A stretch of 64,000 bases of DNA from an uncultured Lachnospiraceae bacterium. GTDB taxonomy: Bacteria > Bacillota > Clostridia > Lachnospirales > Lachnospiraceae. The position numbers and the translations under genes are program-made. Of this stretch, positions 9,415 to 18,600 are shown in pieces; the stretch's first letter is position 1; each line of letters starts with the position of its first letter. Below the pieces are notes generated by a model that did not search any database, was not told the origin of the DNA, and saw only the letters and a program-made list of their open reading frames with translations. The DNA is taken from the NCBI GenBank assembly GCA_910586255.1, contig CAJUHR010000020.1, positions 1 through 64,000 on the forward strand, in the 5' to 3' direction.

Positions 9415-9771
9415 ATGAGTCAGAATGTAAAGGATTATGTTGCCGGGAAGGTGAAGGAGTTAATCAGTGCCCACTCTTGCTGCGCGGAGGCAAAAGCAGC
9501 CGGCCAGGCCTGGCTGGACGCCGTGGGGACAGACAAGGAGGCAGAGGAGACAAAGAAGCTGATTGCGCGGCTGGAGATGGATATTATGCCGGTTGACGGG
9601 CTGATTGCCTTTGCGGATTCGGAGGCCGGGGCCAGGGTGTTCGGCGCGGAGATGGCAAAGAATGTGGCGGCCCACGGAAGAGAGATTAAGGCGGCCGGTG
9701 CAAAATACTGCGATTGCCCGGCATGCAATGCGGTGGCGGCGATTCTTGAGAAGAAGGATGAGCTTCTGTAA
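9415..9771 (+). CDS. Small Cys-rich protein of a clostridial family (often labelled Hsp90-like)
   Basis: A soluble protein of about 118 residues. I recognise the family from clostridial genomes, where it is frequently labelled molecular chaperone Hsp90. I see no GHKL ATP-binding motif and no relation to Hsp90, so that label should not be trusted. It carries an early HSCC motif and a late CDCPAC motif; five cysteines in two clusters suggest metal or iron-sulfur binding. An ATG at 9406 has no room for a ribosome site, whereas the ATG at 9415 has AAAGG nine bases upstream. It follows aspA in what looks like one transcript. Function unknown. Confidence 0.85.
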   Translation: MSQNVKDYVAGKVKELISAHSCCAEAKAAGQAWLDAVGTDKEAEETKKLIARLEMDIMPVDGLIAFADSEAGARVFGAEMAKNVAAHGREIKAAGAKYCDCPACNAVAAILEKKDELL

Positions 9772-9995
9772 TCTGATATAAGAAAGAAATATTGGAAGCC
9801 GCCTGATCCGGCCAGGATGAGTGATTATGGCTGTTTAAATAATTTTTGAACGGTTAGAATGATTCATCTGTACATGTGGACAGGTGGCTTTTATATGTTT
9901 TAATGACAGTTTGACAGGATAAGTTCAAAGGGTATCTCAATGGTTATGCCTGATGACAGAATCAAAATTCAGACAGGGCAGGAAAGGGAGCTTTT

Positions 9996-10949
9996 ATGAG
10001 GATTAAAAAAATCTTTTTGGGAGTTTTATTGGGAGCGGTGATGTCTGTGTCCGCCTGTGCAGGAGAACAGATGCGGACGGTAGCAGGGCTGCGGTTGCTG
10101 CCGGTGGGTTTTGACACAGAGCTTTCAGAGAGCCTTTTTGATATCAGAGGGATTGATTTTGCAGAGGAATTGCCGGAAAAGCTACCGGTATATGCGGGAG
10201 AAGCCAGTACTGCAGTCAATGGAAATATGCCGTTTTTTGCGTCTGGGGAGATGACAGCGGATGCCTTTGAAAGCTACAGTGAGCTGGACAGTCTGGGCCG
10301 CTGCGGCGTTGCCTTTGCCAATGTGTGCCGGGAGCTGATGCCGGATAAGGAGAGGGGGAGTATTGGAAATGTCAGGCCCTCCGGCTGGCATACCGTGAAA
10401 TATGACCGGATCGAGGACCGATATCTCTACAACCGGTGTCATTTGATCGGCTATCAGCTGGCCGGGGAAAATGACAATGAGAAAAATCTGATTACAGGCA
10501 CCCGGTATCTGAATATAGAAGGTATGCTGCCCTGGGAGAATCTGGTGGCGCAGTATGTGGAAAAGACAGGAAACCACGTGCTGTACCGGGTGACGCCCTG
10601 CTATGAGGGGGACAATCTGGTGGCTTCCGGTGTGCTGATGGAGGCTTTCTCGGTGGAGGATGAGGGGGCAGGGGTATGCTTTAATGTGTATTGCTATAAT
10701 GTACAGCCCGGGATTCTCATTGATTATGCCACCGGTGAGAGCCGTCTGGATGAAGCCTGGACACCGCCGGAGGCGGAGAAGCCGGAGCAGGAATATGACT
10801 ATGTGCTCAACACAAACACAAAACGGTTTCATATTCCCACCTGTTCCAGCATACAGGAGATGAGTGAGAAGAACAAGGATTATTTTGTGGGGGAGAGGGA
10901 GACGCTGATTGAGAGGGGATATGTTTCCTGCGGCCGCTGCAGGCCGTAA
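9996..10949 (+). CDS. Lipoprotein DNA/RNA non-specific endonuclease with C-terminal zinc-type domain
   Basis: Probable secreted, lipid-anchored nuclease. The N-terminus is a signal peptide with a lipobox-like VSAC ending at about residue 21. The central domain (about 60-250) matches the DNA/RNA non-specific endonuclease fold: the core motif appears as YNRCHLIGYQL, with the catalytic His, followed by a metal-binding Asn in ENDNEKNLITGTRYLN. The last ~50 residues form a separate module (YVLNTNTKRFHIPTCSS ... GYVSCGRC). Its His and Cys spacing resembles the Ada-type metal-binding domain often appended to secreted clostridial nucleases. AGGGAG lies before the ATG. Likely roles are nutrient scavenging or DNA turnover at the surface; a DNA-uptake role is possible but unproven. 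Confidence 0.88.
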   Translation: MRIKKIFLGVLLGAVMSVSACAGEQMRTVAGLRLLPVGFDTELSESLFDIRGIDFAEELPEKLPVYAGEASTAVNGNMPFFASGEMTADAFESYSELDSLGRCGVAFANVCRELMPDKERGSIGNVRPSGWHTVKYDRIEDRYLYNRCHLIGYQLAGENDNEKNLITGTRYLNIEGMLPWENLVAQYVEKTGNHVLYRVTPCYEGDNLVASGVLMEAFSVEDEGAGVCFNVYCYNVQPGILIDYATGESRLDEAWTPPEAEKPEQEYDYVLNTNTKRFHIPTCSSIQEMSEKNKDYFVGERETLIERGYVSCGRCRP

Positions 10950-10968
10950 CAAAGGAGAAGGAGAGAAG

Positions 10969-11334
10969 ATGAAGTTAAAAAATGTGCTGATTGTGACAGA
11001 GGATATGGACAGGGCCAGAAGATTTTACAAGGATCTGTTGGGATTAGACACGATTCTGGACCAGGACGGCAATGTGATATTGACGGAAGGGCTGGTGCTC
11101 CAGGATGCGAGAATATGGAAGAAATTTCTGCAAAAGGAGATTATCCCCAAAAATCATGCCGCGGAGCTATATTTTGAGGAGGCGGATATAGAGGGCTTTG
11201 TGAGAAAGCTGGAAAGCTATCCGGAGCCGATTGTCTATGTAAACCGCCTCATGGAACATTCCTGGGGACAGAAGGTGGTCCGGTTTTATGATCCGGACGG
11301 GAATCTCATTGAGGTTGGAACACCGATGGGATAA
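10969..11334 (+). CDS. VOC (glyoxalase/bleomycin resistance-type) family protein
   Basis: A 121-residue single vicinal-oxygen-chelate module: a beta-alpha-beta start (VLIVTEDMDRARRFYKDLLG) and the C-terminal signature VRFYDPDGNLIEVGTP with the metal-ligand Glu. The frame is open to 10909, but the ATG at 10969 has AAGGAGAAGGAGA just upstream. It starts 19 bp after the nuclease gene, so it may share its transcript. The 3' end overlaps the broken PARG-like gene on the other strand. Such proteins work as dimers; the substrate is unknown. Confidence 0.88.
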   Translation: MKLKNVLIVTEDMDRARRFYKDLLGLDTILDQDGNVILTEGLVLQDARIWKKFLQKEIIPKNHAAELYFEEADIEGFVRKLESYPEPIVYVNRLMEHSWGQKVVRFYDPDGNLIEVGTPMG

Positions 11335-11930
11335 GTGCCTAAGCCGCATATCTCTTCAAATGCCCGGATACATGCCTGGTTTTTGGAGCGGTCCAGCACG
11401 GCATGGAAGACGGAATCAAAGCAGTCTCCCAGACCTTCTTCCAGAAGCTCCTGCCACCATGCGGCTATCTTTTCGGGATCGTTGCGGAAAACTCCGCAGC
11501 CGTAGGCCCCCAGCACCAGATGTGTGGCGCCCTGGCTGGCAAAGTTCAGGACGCCGATGGTGGTTTTGTCCTCCCGGTATAATCGGCGGATGGCGCCTAC
11601 AGTGGCCAGATTTTCCACGGTGGTTTTTGTCCGGATATTCTGAGGACTGCAGGCGAAGGGACGGCTTTGTTCGTATATCTGCAGGAGAGCTTCGCCCTGG
11701 GACGGGGTGATCAGCAGGCTGCCTGCCAGGGACCGTTCCATGTCCTCTGCGATGGTAATTCGTATGTTTGTATTTTTTATGGAAGAGGAACAGGTCTCTT
11801 CATTTTTATTGAAAAAATTCCTTTGGTTGGAAAACCTCCTTTGTGTCCGATCTGAGCTGTTAGCGGAAATGTGATATTATCCCTGTCTCATGATTTCCAG
11901 AGTCTCTCTGGCGATTGCTTTTCGGTCCAT
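11286..11930 (-). pseudogene. Broken PARG-like gene (TIGR02452/DUF2263 family)
   Basis: Remnant of a microbial poly(ADP-ribose) glycohydrolase-like protein. The original start is the ATG at 11930, preceded by AAAGGAAT; the first codons read MDRKAIARETLEIMRQG, the family N-terminus. An in-frame TAA at 11877-11879 then interrupts it. The same frame continues through LITPSQGEALL and GVLNFASQGATHLVLGAYGCGVF to 11286. In the family, roughly 100 residues including the GGG and QEE catalytic loop lie between NFAS and the ATHLVLGA block, and these are missing. The gene therefore has both a nonsense codon and a deletion of its active site. The piece from 11741 could still be translated but should lack activity. 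It sits beside a NADAR-Nudix fusion, another ADP-ribose enzyme. Confidence 0.72.
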
Positions 11931-11951
11931 TTTTGATTCCTTTCTGTATAT

Positions 11952-12014
11952 AACAGACGGGCAAGAAGATATCTGTCTGAACTGTTACACAGACGAGGCA
12001 TTTTCTTGCCTGTC
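11952..12014. repeat. Nested inverted repeat between two minus-strand genes
   Basis: GACGGGCAAGAA pairs with TTCTTGCCTGTC (one mismatch) around a smaller inner GTCTG/CAGAC stem. It lies between the NADAR-Nudix gene end and the broken PARG-like gene. There is no clean T-run, so it may be a weak terminator or processing hairpin. Confidence 0.4.
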
Positions 12015-12033
12015 CAAACAGTGACATCTTGAC

Positions 12034-13482
12034 CTATGCATCTGTATTTTTCTGATATAGTCTTGACGGCCTGTGGCCTGCATTTTCCGTAAAACGTTCA
12101 GTTTCCTTTACCATGGCGGCGGCCTTGCGCCGGAAGGCGGCGGTGGGCAGCTCTTCATCCAGCACCACCTCGTAGACCTGCTGCAGCTGTGTTAAGGTGA
12201 AATATTCCGGCATCAGATGGATGGCAAGGTCTGTGTATTTTAACTTTCCCCTGAGACGATGAAGGCCGCTGGCGATGATGCGGGCGTGGTCAAAGGCAAG
12301 ACCATCATTTTCCAGAATCCGGCACTGGGTAAAGGCTTCGTTTTCCTTCTTTTCCAGCAGGGCCCGAAGGCGGATATCATCATGGGAAAGTTCCAGATCC
12401 CACAGCTCTGTGTCCTGTATGTGGCTGCGCATCCGGCAGGCCAGCTTAAACCAGGCAGCCTGATCTGCATCATCGCCTGCCTGAACCTTAACCTGGCTGC
12501 TGTCAATCAGAGCCATGTAGGAGCAGCTCATGACCCAGGTGCGGGGGTCGCGGCCGGGCTGGCTGAAGGTGTAAAGCTGTTCCAAATACACCTGATCCAC
12601 ACCGGTTTCCTCCCGCAGCTCTCTGGCCGCGGCCTGTTCGGTGGTCTCTGTGGGGCGGACAAAGCCTCCGGGCAGAGCCCAGCAGCCCAGATAGGGATGG
12701 CCGCCCCGCCGGATCAGCAGAAGGCGAAGCTCTTTTTCCGGAAGCCTTCGGTAATTGTCCTCATTCTCATCAGTCACGGTGAAAATCACCATATCCGTGG
12801 CCACGGAAGGCCTGGGGTAATCCCCTGGCTGGTAGGAGGCGAGAAATTCTTCCTCCGTCAGTCCGTCCCGGTCTCTTAAAGGCTCCGGGGAGGATGGGGA
12901 CGGCGGCAGTTTAGGATCCTGGCCGGACATATCTTTGCTCAAAATCAGGTCCCGCACTTCGGTCAGGGCAAAGCCCAAAAGATTGGTTCCCCGCCATTTG
13001 AGTGGACAGAGGGCATCCGGGTTGCTTTTGCCCATGCCGATTCCCCAGATCCGGTCTCTGGGGCTGGCCTCCACCAGAATCCGGCGCCGGGTTCCCTTTA
13101 AATATTCCAGAAGCTCCGGATTCTGGGAGAATTTGGCCAGATTTCCCCGTTTCACGATCTCATAGCACCGAAAATCCCAGAGATCCTTGTCAAAGTTTTT
13201 CACCGCCCGGCCGTAGGCCTTCATCTCCTTGGGGTGAGAGGCTTCCATGATTTTGGCAAGCATTTCCTCATCGTGAAACATCCTTGCCTTTTCGGCCATC
13301 ATAAACTGCTCCGCACAGCTGTATTCGGTCCCGTCTACCCGGAAACGGCAGGGCCACCACTGACTGAGACATGCCTCGGTGATATGCCCGTTCGCGGCGG
13401 GGGTGTGGCCCCAGAAGAACAAATACTTTAACTTTTTGCCGGCAGTGTAAGCGTCTTTAAGGTCTTTGATATTGTAGAACAT
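12034..13482 (-). CDS. NADAR-Nudix fusion protein with NrtR-like C-terminal domain
   Basis: Three modules in one 482-residue protein. Residues about 1-190 are a NADAR (YbiA/DUF1768) domain, with AEQFMMAEKA and GIGMGKSNPDAL. NADAR enzymes hydrolyse N-glycosidic bonds in riboflavin intermediates, and some remove ADP-ribose from guanine. Residues about 230-380 are a Nudix hydrolase with a perfect Nudix box (GFVRPTE followed by RELREETGV). The last ~90 residues (YFTLTQLQQVYEVVLDEELP) resemble the winged helix of NrtR-type regulators and ADP-ribose pyrophosphatase relatives. The frame opens at 13509, but the ATG at 13482 has AAGGAGA upstream. A role in ADP-ribose or NAD turnover is inferred from the domains and from the adjacent PARG-like remnant. 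Confidence 0.88.
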   Translation of the reverse strand: MFYNIKDLKDAYTAGKKLKYLFFWGHTPAANGHITEACLSQWWPCRFRVDGTEYSCAEQFMMAEKARMFHDEEMLAKIMEASHPKEMKAYGRAVKNFDKDLWDFRCYEIVKRGNLAKFSQNPELLEYLKGTRRRILVEASPRDRIWGIGMGKSNPDALCPLKWRGTNLLGFALTEVRDLILSKDMSGQDPKLPPSPSSPEPLRDRDGLTEEEFLASYQPGDYPRPSVATDMVIFTVTDENEDNYRRLPEKELRLLLIRRGGHPYLGCWALPGGFVRPTETTEQAAARELREETGVDQVYLEQLYTFSQPGRDPRTWVMSCSYMALIDSSQVKVQAGDDADQAAWFKLACRMRSHIQDTELWDLELSHDDIRLRALLEKKENEAFTQCRILENDGLAFDHARIIASGLHRLRGKLKYTDLAIHLMPEYFTLTQLQQVYEVVLDEELPTAAFRRKAAAMVKETERFTENAGHRPSRLYQKNTDA

Positions 13483-13580
13483 GCGATTTCTCCTTGTGTG
13501 ATTGTGCATATACGGATCGTGTGGGGTGATTTTTACCTTTTACAATGGCATTATTTTTGCAGCGGGATTATTATAATTAA

Positions 13581-13623
13581 TTTGATATTATCAAACTAAT
13601 AATATCTATAAGATGATATTATA
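13581..13623. promoter_or_regulatory. AT-rich palindrome, possible operator
   Basis: A perfect 15-bp palindrome TTTGATATTATCAAA at 13581-13595 is followed by ATAATATC, which pairs with its left half, and by a second similar ATGATATTATA near 13613. It lies about 100 bp upstream of the NADAR-Nudix start. That protein carries an NrtR-like DNA-binding tail, so autoregulation is conceivable. This is inference. Confidence 0.4.
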
Positions 13624-13773
13624 AAAAGAAATATAGGAAATGTCAATAGATATTTTGTGTAACAGGGTTATTGAAACAGGGCAATCTGAATTAAAATAAG
13701 TGCCGTCACTTCACAGACGCACAGAGAGCACCAATATCAAGCAATTTATTCACCGAAATTTAAGCAATGCTGT

Positions 13774-13942
13774 ACCAGTGTACTGACTCATTTACATTTC
13801 GCCAAATAACTTGCCTGAATTTCCATCTGCTGCGTTGTTGTCGGTCAACGATGCCACCGCATCGCCTCCTTCCGCCGCCTTGCAGACTGAAAATTCATTC
13901 TGCGTCATTTGGCTGAAAGTAAATGAGTCAGTACACTAGTGG
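13774..13942. repeat. Imperfect inverted-repeat element (MITE-like), about 170 bp
   Basis: The left arm GTGTACTGACTCATTTAC (from 13778) and the right arm, its complement (ending near 13937), match over about 30 bp including GCCAAAT/ATTTGGC, around a G+C-rich core. No ORF is present. It looks like a small non-autonomous repeat at the left edge of the defence island. Elsewhere in 13510-14110 I see only an AT-rich tract and the BREX promoter region. Confidence 0.6.
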
Positions 13943-14058
13943 GACAGGCAGGGGTGCGCTTGGGCAGATAAAAAGTGTTATATGCCGTTTTCTGATTTAG
14001 TATTTCAGAAATAGTCTTTAATTTTCTAAAGCTTTTTGATGACACGAATCCTGCCCTA

Positions 14059-14067
14059 TGTTATACT
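14059..14067 (+). promoter_or_regulatory. Putative extended -10 promoter of the BREX operon
   Basis: TG-T-TATACT at 14059-14067 forms an extended -10. The -35 match upstream (TTGATGACA region) is poorly spaced. It lies about 50-65 bp before the regulator gene. Confidence 0.35.
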
Positions 14068-14130
14068 GTCCTTTAAGTATGTATAACTACAATAAATAAA
14101 AAGGGATGCATCTTGATGAAAGGTAAAAGT

Positions 14131-14355
14131 ATGGCGGTATCTTATAATGGTTTATGGAAAATGTTAATTGACAAAAAAATGTACAAAAAAGATTTGGCAG
14201 CAGAGCTGAATATCAGTTCTGCAACAATGGCAAAAATGGGAAAGGGTGAAAATGTTTCCCTTGAAGTTCTTGAGAAGATTTGCAGGTACATGGATTGCAA
14301 TATCGGGGATATCATGAGTTTTGAAAAGGAAAATAAAGACGAAAAGGAAGCGTAG
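14131..14355 (+). CDS. Small XRE/Cro-type HTH regulator at the head of the BREX operon
   Basis: A helix-turn-helix protein of about 74 residues (LAAELNISSATMAKM is the recognition region), of the short Cro/C1-like type frequently found next to mobile and defence genes. Alternative starts at 14113 (TTG) and 14116 (ATG) are open. The ATG at 14131 has AAAGG seven bases upstream and gives the common N-terminus MAVSYNGLWKML. It is two bases before brxA and in the same direction, so it probably autoregulates the BREX transcript. Confidence 0.85.
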   Translation: MAVSYNGLWKMLIDKKMYKKDLAAELNISSATMAKMGKGENVSLEVLEKICRYMDCNIGDIMSFEKENKDEKEA

Positions 14356-14357
14356 GT

Positions 14358-14945
14358 ATGGAGTACAGCGCAGGTGCAACCAAACATCTCTTCTGGTTCG
14401 TTGAGACCAGGGAAACTGCCCGGCTTCTTGGAAATCATTCCATGGATGCGGTCAGGCAGATCATAATCAATGAAAATCTATATCGGCAGAAGTCCAGGCC
14501 CAGATTGATCAATCAATTCGGATGTATCCGGAAACGGCTGGAAGCATTGCCAAAGGAGCTTCGTAATATGATGGTTACGGAAGATATTCATACCGGAAAG
14601 ATGATTGCTTTTATCGGATGCATGGCATCGGACAGACTGCTTTTTGATCTGATATACGAGGTATATCGAAAGAAGCTTTATCTTGGTGAGCCGAACATTA
14701 CGGACGCAGACTTAAATGTGTTTTTTAAAGATAAGCAGGATCAAAATGAAAAGGTGGCATCAATCACAGATATTTCAATAAAAAAGTTAAAACAGGTGTA
14801 CAGTAAGTACATGTTTGAGGCCGGGCTGCTTACCGGAAAGGTCTCAGAAAAGCAGGTGGTTAAGCCCTATATAGAGCCGGAGCTTCAGTCTGCGCTAATG
14901 AGAAACGGGATGGAAAAGTATTTGGCAGGGCTGACAGGAAACTGA
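14358..14945 (+). CDS. brxA: BREX system protein BrxA (DUF1819)
   Basis: A 195-residue protein matching the DUF1819/BrxA family: N-terminal FVETRETARLL and a helical core with VTEDIHTGKMIAFIGCMASDRL. In BREX type 1 loci it is the first conserved gene, encoding a small helical DNA-binding protein related to NusB. It lies two bases after the regulator gene. Order and spacing are those of a canonical type 1 locus. Its role within phage exclusion is accessory and not fully understood. Confidence 0.9.
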   Translation: MEYSAGATKHLFWFVETRETARLLGNHSMDAVRQIIINENLYRQKSRPRLINQFGCIRKRLEALPKELRNMMVTEDIHTGKMIAFIGCMASDRLLFDLIYEVYRKKLYLGEPNITDADLNVFFKDKQDQNEKVASITDISIKKLKQVYSKYMFEAGLLTGKVSEKQVVKPYIEPELQSALMRNGMEKYLAGLTGN

Positions 14946-15010
14946 ATGTTTGGAAGATACTTATTTATGAATGGTTTTTTAGTGCCGACCTTAATGAAAT
15001 GAGGACAGAA

Positions 15011-15589
15011 ATGACAGACTTTAACGAGCGTTTAGATAAAATCCGGGATCGGATTTCAGATAAGGATTTCCTGGCCAACAGGGGGGTGGCCAATGAAGTC
15101 CGCTACTATGTGTTTGATTATGAGCCGTGTGACGAGCTTATAATCCGTGACAAGATCAGGGCATTAAAAAGACAAAATAATCCGGAGGCTGACGGATTTC
15201 AGATTATGGAGTATGACCTTTATGAGATGGTTATTCAGATACTGGAGGAAAAGGGATATTTGGATAAATGCATCCGGTTTGAAGAGCAGAAGGGGATGGA
15301 ATATCTGTATACGGCAGTGACAAAAATGCTCAGGCTTACCAATGATGATAATCGGATCGTGGGCAGAATTTTGGAAAACACGCCCCCAAATGCCGTAGTG
15401 TTTTTAACGGGAGTGGGGAAGGTGTTTCCTTTTGTCAGAGCTCATAATATCATGAACAATCTGCACCAGGTATTAGACCGTGTGCCGGTAGTTATGTTCT
15501 ATCCGGGTAAATGGAACGGACAGAGCCTTAGTTTATTCGGAACGATTTCAGACGGAAATTATTACAGAGCATTTCCGCTTATTGTATAG
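15011..15589 (+). CDS. brxB: BREX system protein BrxB (DUF1788)
   Basis: A 192-residue DUF1788/BrxB family protein, recognisable from GVGKVFPFVRAHNIMNNL and VPVVMFYPGKWNGQSL near the C-terminus. An upstream ATG at 14999 lacks a ribosome site, whereas the ATG at 15011 has GAGG six bases before it. It lies between brxA and brxC as in other type 1 systems. BrxB is required for exclusion in studied systems, but its biochemical role is not established. Confidence 0.92.
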   Translation: MTDFNERLDKIRDRISDKDFLANRGVANEVRYYVFDYEPCDELIIRDKIRALKRQNNPEADGFQIMEYDLYEMVIQILEEKGYLDKCIRFEEQKGMEYLYTAVTKMLRLTNDDNRIVGRILENTPPNAVVFLTGVGKVFPFVRAHNIMNNLHQVLDRVPVVMFYPGKWNGQSLSLFGTISDGNYYRAFPLIV

Positions 15590-15653
15590 TTGACAGGAGC
15601 CGCAAAAAGATGCGTGTCATTGCCTTGAAAACAGGGAGAATGGAGGACAGCAG

Positions 15654-18600
15654 ATGAAGATTCAGGATATGTTTGAAAAAAAGATCACCCGGGAGATAAA
15701 GGGTGTAATCAAGGTGGGGCAGAAGGACGATGAAAATGTATATCAGGAGCTGGATGAGTATGTGGTCACTGCAGAGCTTGAAAAGTACATGAATCGCTTT
15801 TTTGATGCATACGGCAGGAGCATTACAGGAAGAACCGATAATATGGGAGTATGGATTTCAGGCTTTTTTGGAAGCGGAAAATCCCACTTTCTTAAAATCC
15901 TGTCCTATATTCTGAGCAATCGTGTTGTGGAAAATGACGAAGGCACAAAGAAAGAAGCAGTCAGCTTTTTTACTCAGGGAGCAAAGGTAAAAGATGAACA
16001 ATTGAAAAGCAAAATTGCCAGGATGGCTGCAGAGAGCGGGGATATTGACGTCATTCTTTTCAATGTGGATTCTAAGAGCGCCACAGATTCGAAGATTAAC
16101 AAGGAAGCCATCAAGGATGTGTTCATGAAGGTGTTCAATGATTATCTTGGATATTGCGGATCCATTCCTTTCCTTGCGGATTTTGAACGCAAGCTTGACG
16201 AGCAGGGGCGATTTGAGGCTTTTCAGGAGAAATTTGAAGAAATCGAAGGGATGACATGGAAAGAGGGCAGAGAGGATTACTATTTTGTCCAGGATTCCAT
16301 TGTGAAAGCGATTGTGGATCTCGGCATTATGAGCCGGGACGCGGCAAAGAGCTGGGCAGATAACGCAGAGAAATCCTACAGTCTTTCCGTTGATAAGTTT
16401 GCGGAATATGTGAAAAAATACTGCCATAAGAAGGGTAAAAATCACCATGTGCTTTTCCTGGTGGATGAGATCGGTCAGTACATTGCAGATGACAGTAAGC
16501 TGATGCTGAATCTGCAGACGGTAACAGAGGATCTGGGAACAGCTTGCGGCGGAAAAGCCTGGATTATTGTCACCTCGCAGCAGGATATTGATTCGATCAC
16601 AAAGACTATGGGAGAGGACTTTTCAAAGATTCAAGGGCGTTTTGCCACAAGGATTGCCCTTTCATCGGCAGATGCAGACGAGGTGATCAAGAAGCGTATT
16701 CTGCACAAAAAGCCGGGGGCAAGGCCGGTGCTGGAAAGTCTGTATCAGGAGTATGAGTCCTCGATTAAAAATATTATTACCTTTAGTGAAGGCACCCCTA
16801 ATATGCCTTTGTACAGGGATGGAAGGGAGTTTGAAGAGGTGTATCCCTTTATCCCTTATCAGTTCGCTCTGGCAGGAAGTGTGCTGACTGCGGTCAGGCA
16901 GTTCTCATCCAGTGGCAAGCATTTAGCAGACGGAGAAAGGTCGCTGCTCGCATTGTTTAAGGAAGCGGCAGTGGCTTTTGCAGATGACAGAGAAGGGATA
17001 TTGATTCCGTTTTCTGCATTCTATGGTGCATTGGACGATTTTATTGACCATACTCACAGAATTGTGATTACTCAGGCGTCCAGAAATACCAGATTGAACC
17101 ACTTTGACGTGGAGCTTTTAAAGGTGCTTTTTATGACAAAGCACGTAAATAATTTGAAGCGCGATGTTGAGAACCTGACCACGCTGATGATTTCCAGAGT
17201 AGATGAGGACAGGCTGGAGCTTGCAAAAAAGGTGGAGAAATCCCTGCGTGCACTATGTGATGAAGCCCTGGTACAAAAAAATGGTGATGAATATACATTT
17301 CTTACCAACGAGGAACAGGAGGCGGAGCTTAGAATCCAGCATTATCATATCGATCCCAGGGATGTGGTGGACTATGTGGCGCAGGTTGCTTTTGAGGAAG
17401 TGATTCTGTTTCCAAACAATAAGTACAGGTACAGTGCACGCTACCAGTTTCCATTTAACCAGTTTATAGATGACAGGGCATACCGAAATAATAATTCCCG
17501 TAAAATCGGTCTTAAAATTCTCACCGCATATAGCGGAAAGGAAGATGAGGTCGCCCTTGGGCTGCTTTCTTATCAGGAAAAATGTGTGGTAGTCAGAATG
17601 TCTGATGCTTTTCCCTATCTTTCCGAAACAGATGGCATGAAGAAGATAGAAGCGTTCTTAAATGACCCGGTATCCGCCAAGCTTATGGATTTTGAAGTCA
17701 TAAGTGCAAACAAGAGGAAAGAGCGTTCACAGAAGGCAAAGAGAGTAAGTGATTATATTCGTTTCGCTTTGGAAAATGCAGACATTTATGTGGCGGGAGA
17801 AAAGATTTCCACGAAATCAAAGGATGTGACGGCACGCATTTCAGAGGCGTTTGAGAAATTGATCAACAGCGAATATCACAAGCTGAAATGCATGGAGACA
17901 CAGCCCGTGCAGTCTGACATTATGGATATTATAAAGCAGCCGAAGGCTCAGATATCCATGAGCGATTTGGGATATGGAAATGAGAAGAATCATGAGGCCC
18001 TGAGCTCTGTCATTGAGGAAATCCGATATGCCGGAAAGACGGCCGCCCAATATTCCGTTAAACAGGCATTGGATCAGTTTATGGATCCGCCATATGGTTA
18101 TACGGAAGAAGATATTGAGTTCCTCATTGCCGTTTTATACCGAAAGGGACAGGTCAGCTTAAAGATAAACAGCATCATCTACACTCCGGCAAGCACATCT
18201 CCTGAGGATGCATATAAATATATTACCAAGAGAGAATTTCGCGAAAAGGTATTGCTGGAAATAAAGGAGGCCGTACCGCAGGAGCATATCCGGGCAGTAA
18301 AGGAAGTGATCAGAGACTTTTATGGTAAAACCATTGTCAGCGAGGATCAGGATCTTCTTATGCGTGATTACCGCAGCTATGCTCAGACAAAGAAAGAGGC
18401 AATTCAGAATGTGCTGCGGGATGACTATGGTGTAAATTCTAAGCTTCCAGGAATAAAAATCCTGGAAAAAGCGCTGCAGTTGATAGAGGACACCATTAAA
18501 ATCAGCGATCCTCTCAGTTTTTATGAAAAGGTGGATGCGCTTTATGATGATTTCATCGAAGTGGAATTGGATATGGGAGACTTAAACCGTTTCCTTGGCG

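Noticed and set aside
10182..10952. Long minus-strand open frame (256 codons) opposite the nuclease gene
   Set aside because: It is exactly antisense to a well-supported lipoprotein nuclease, has no ribosome site and no recognisable motif.
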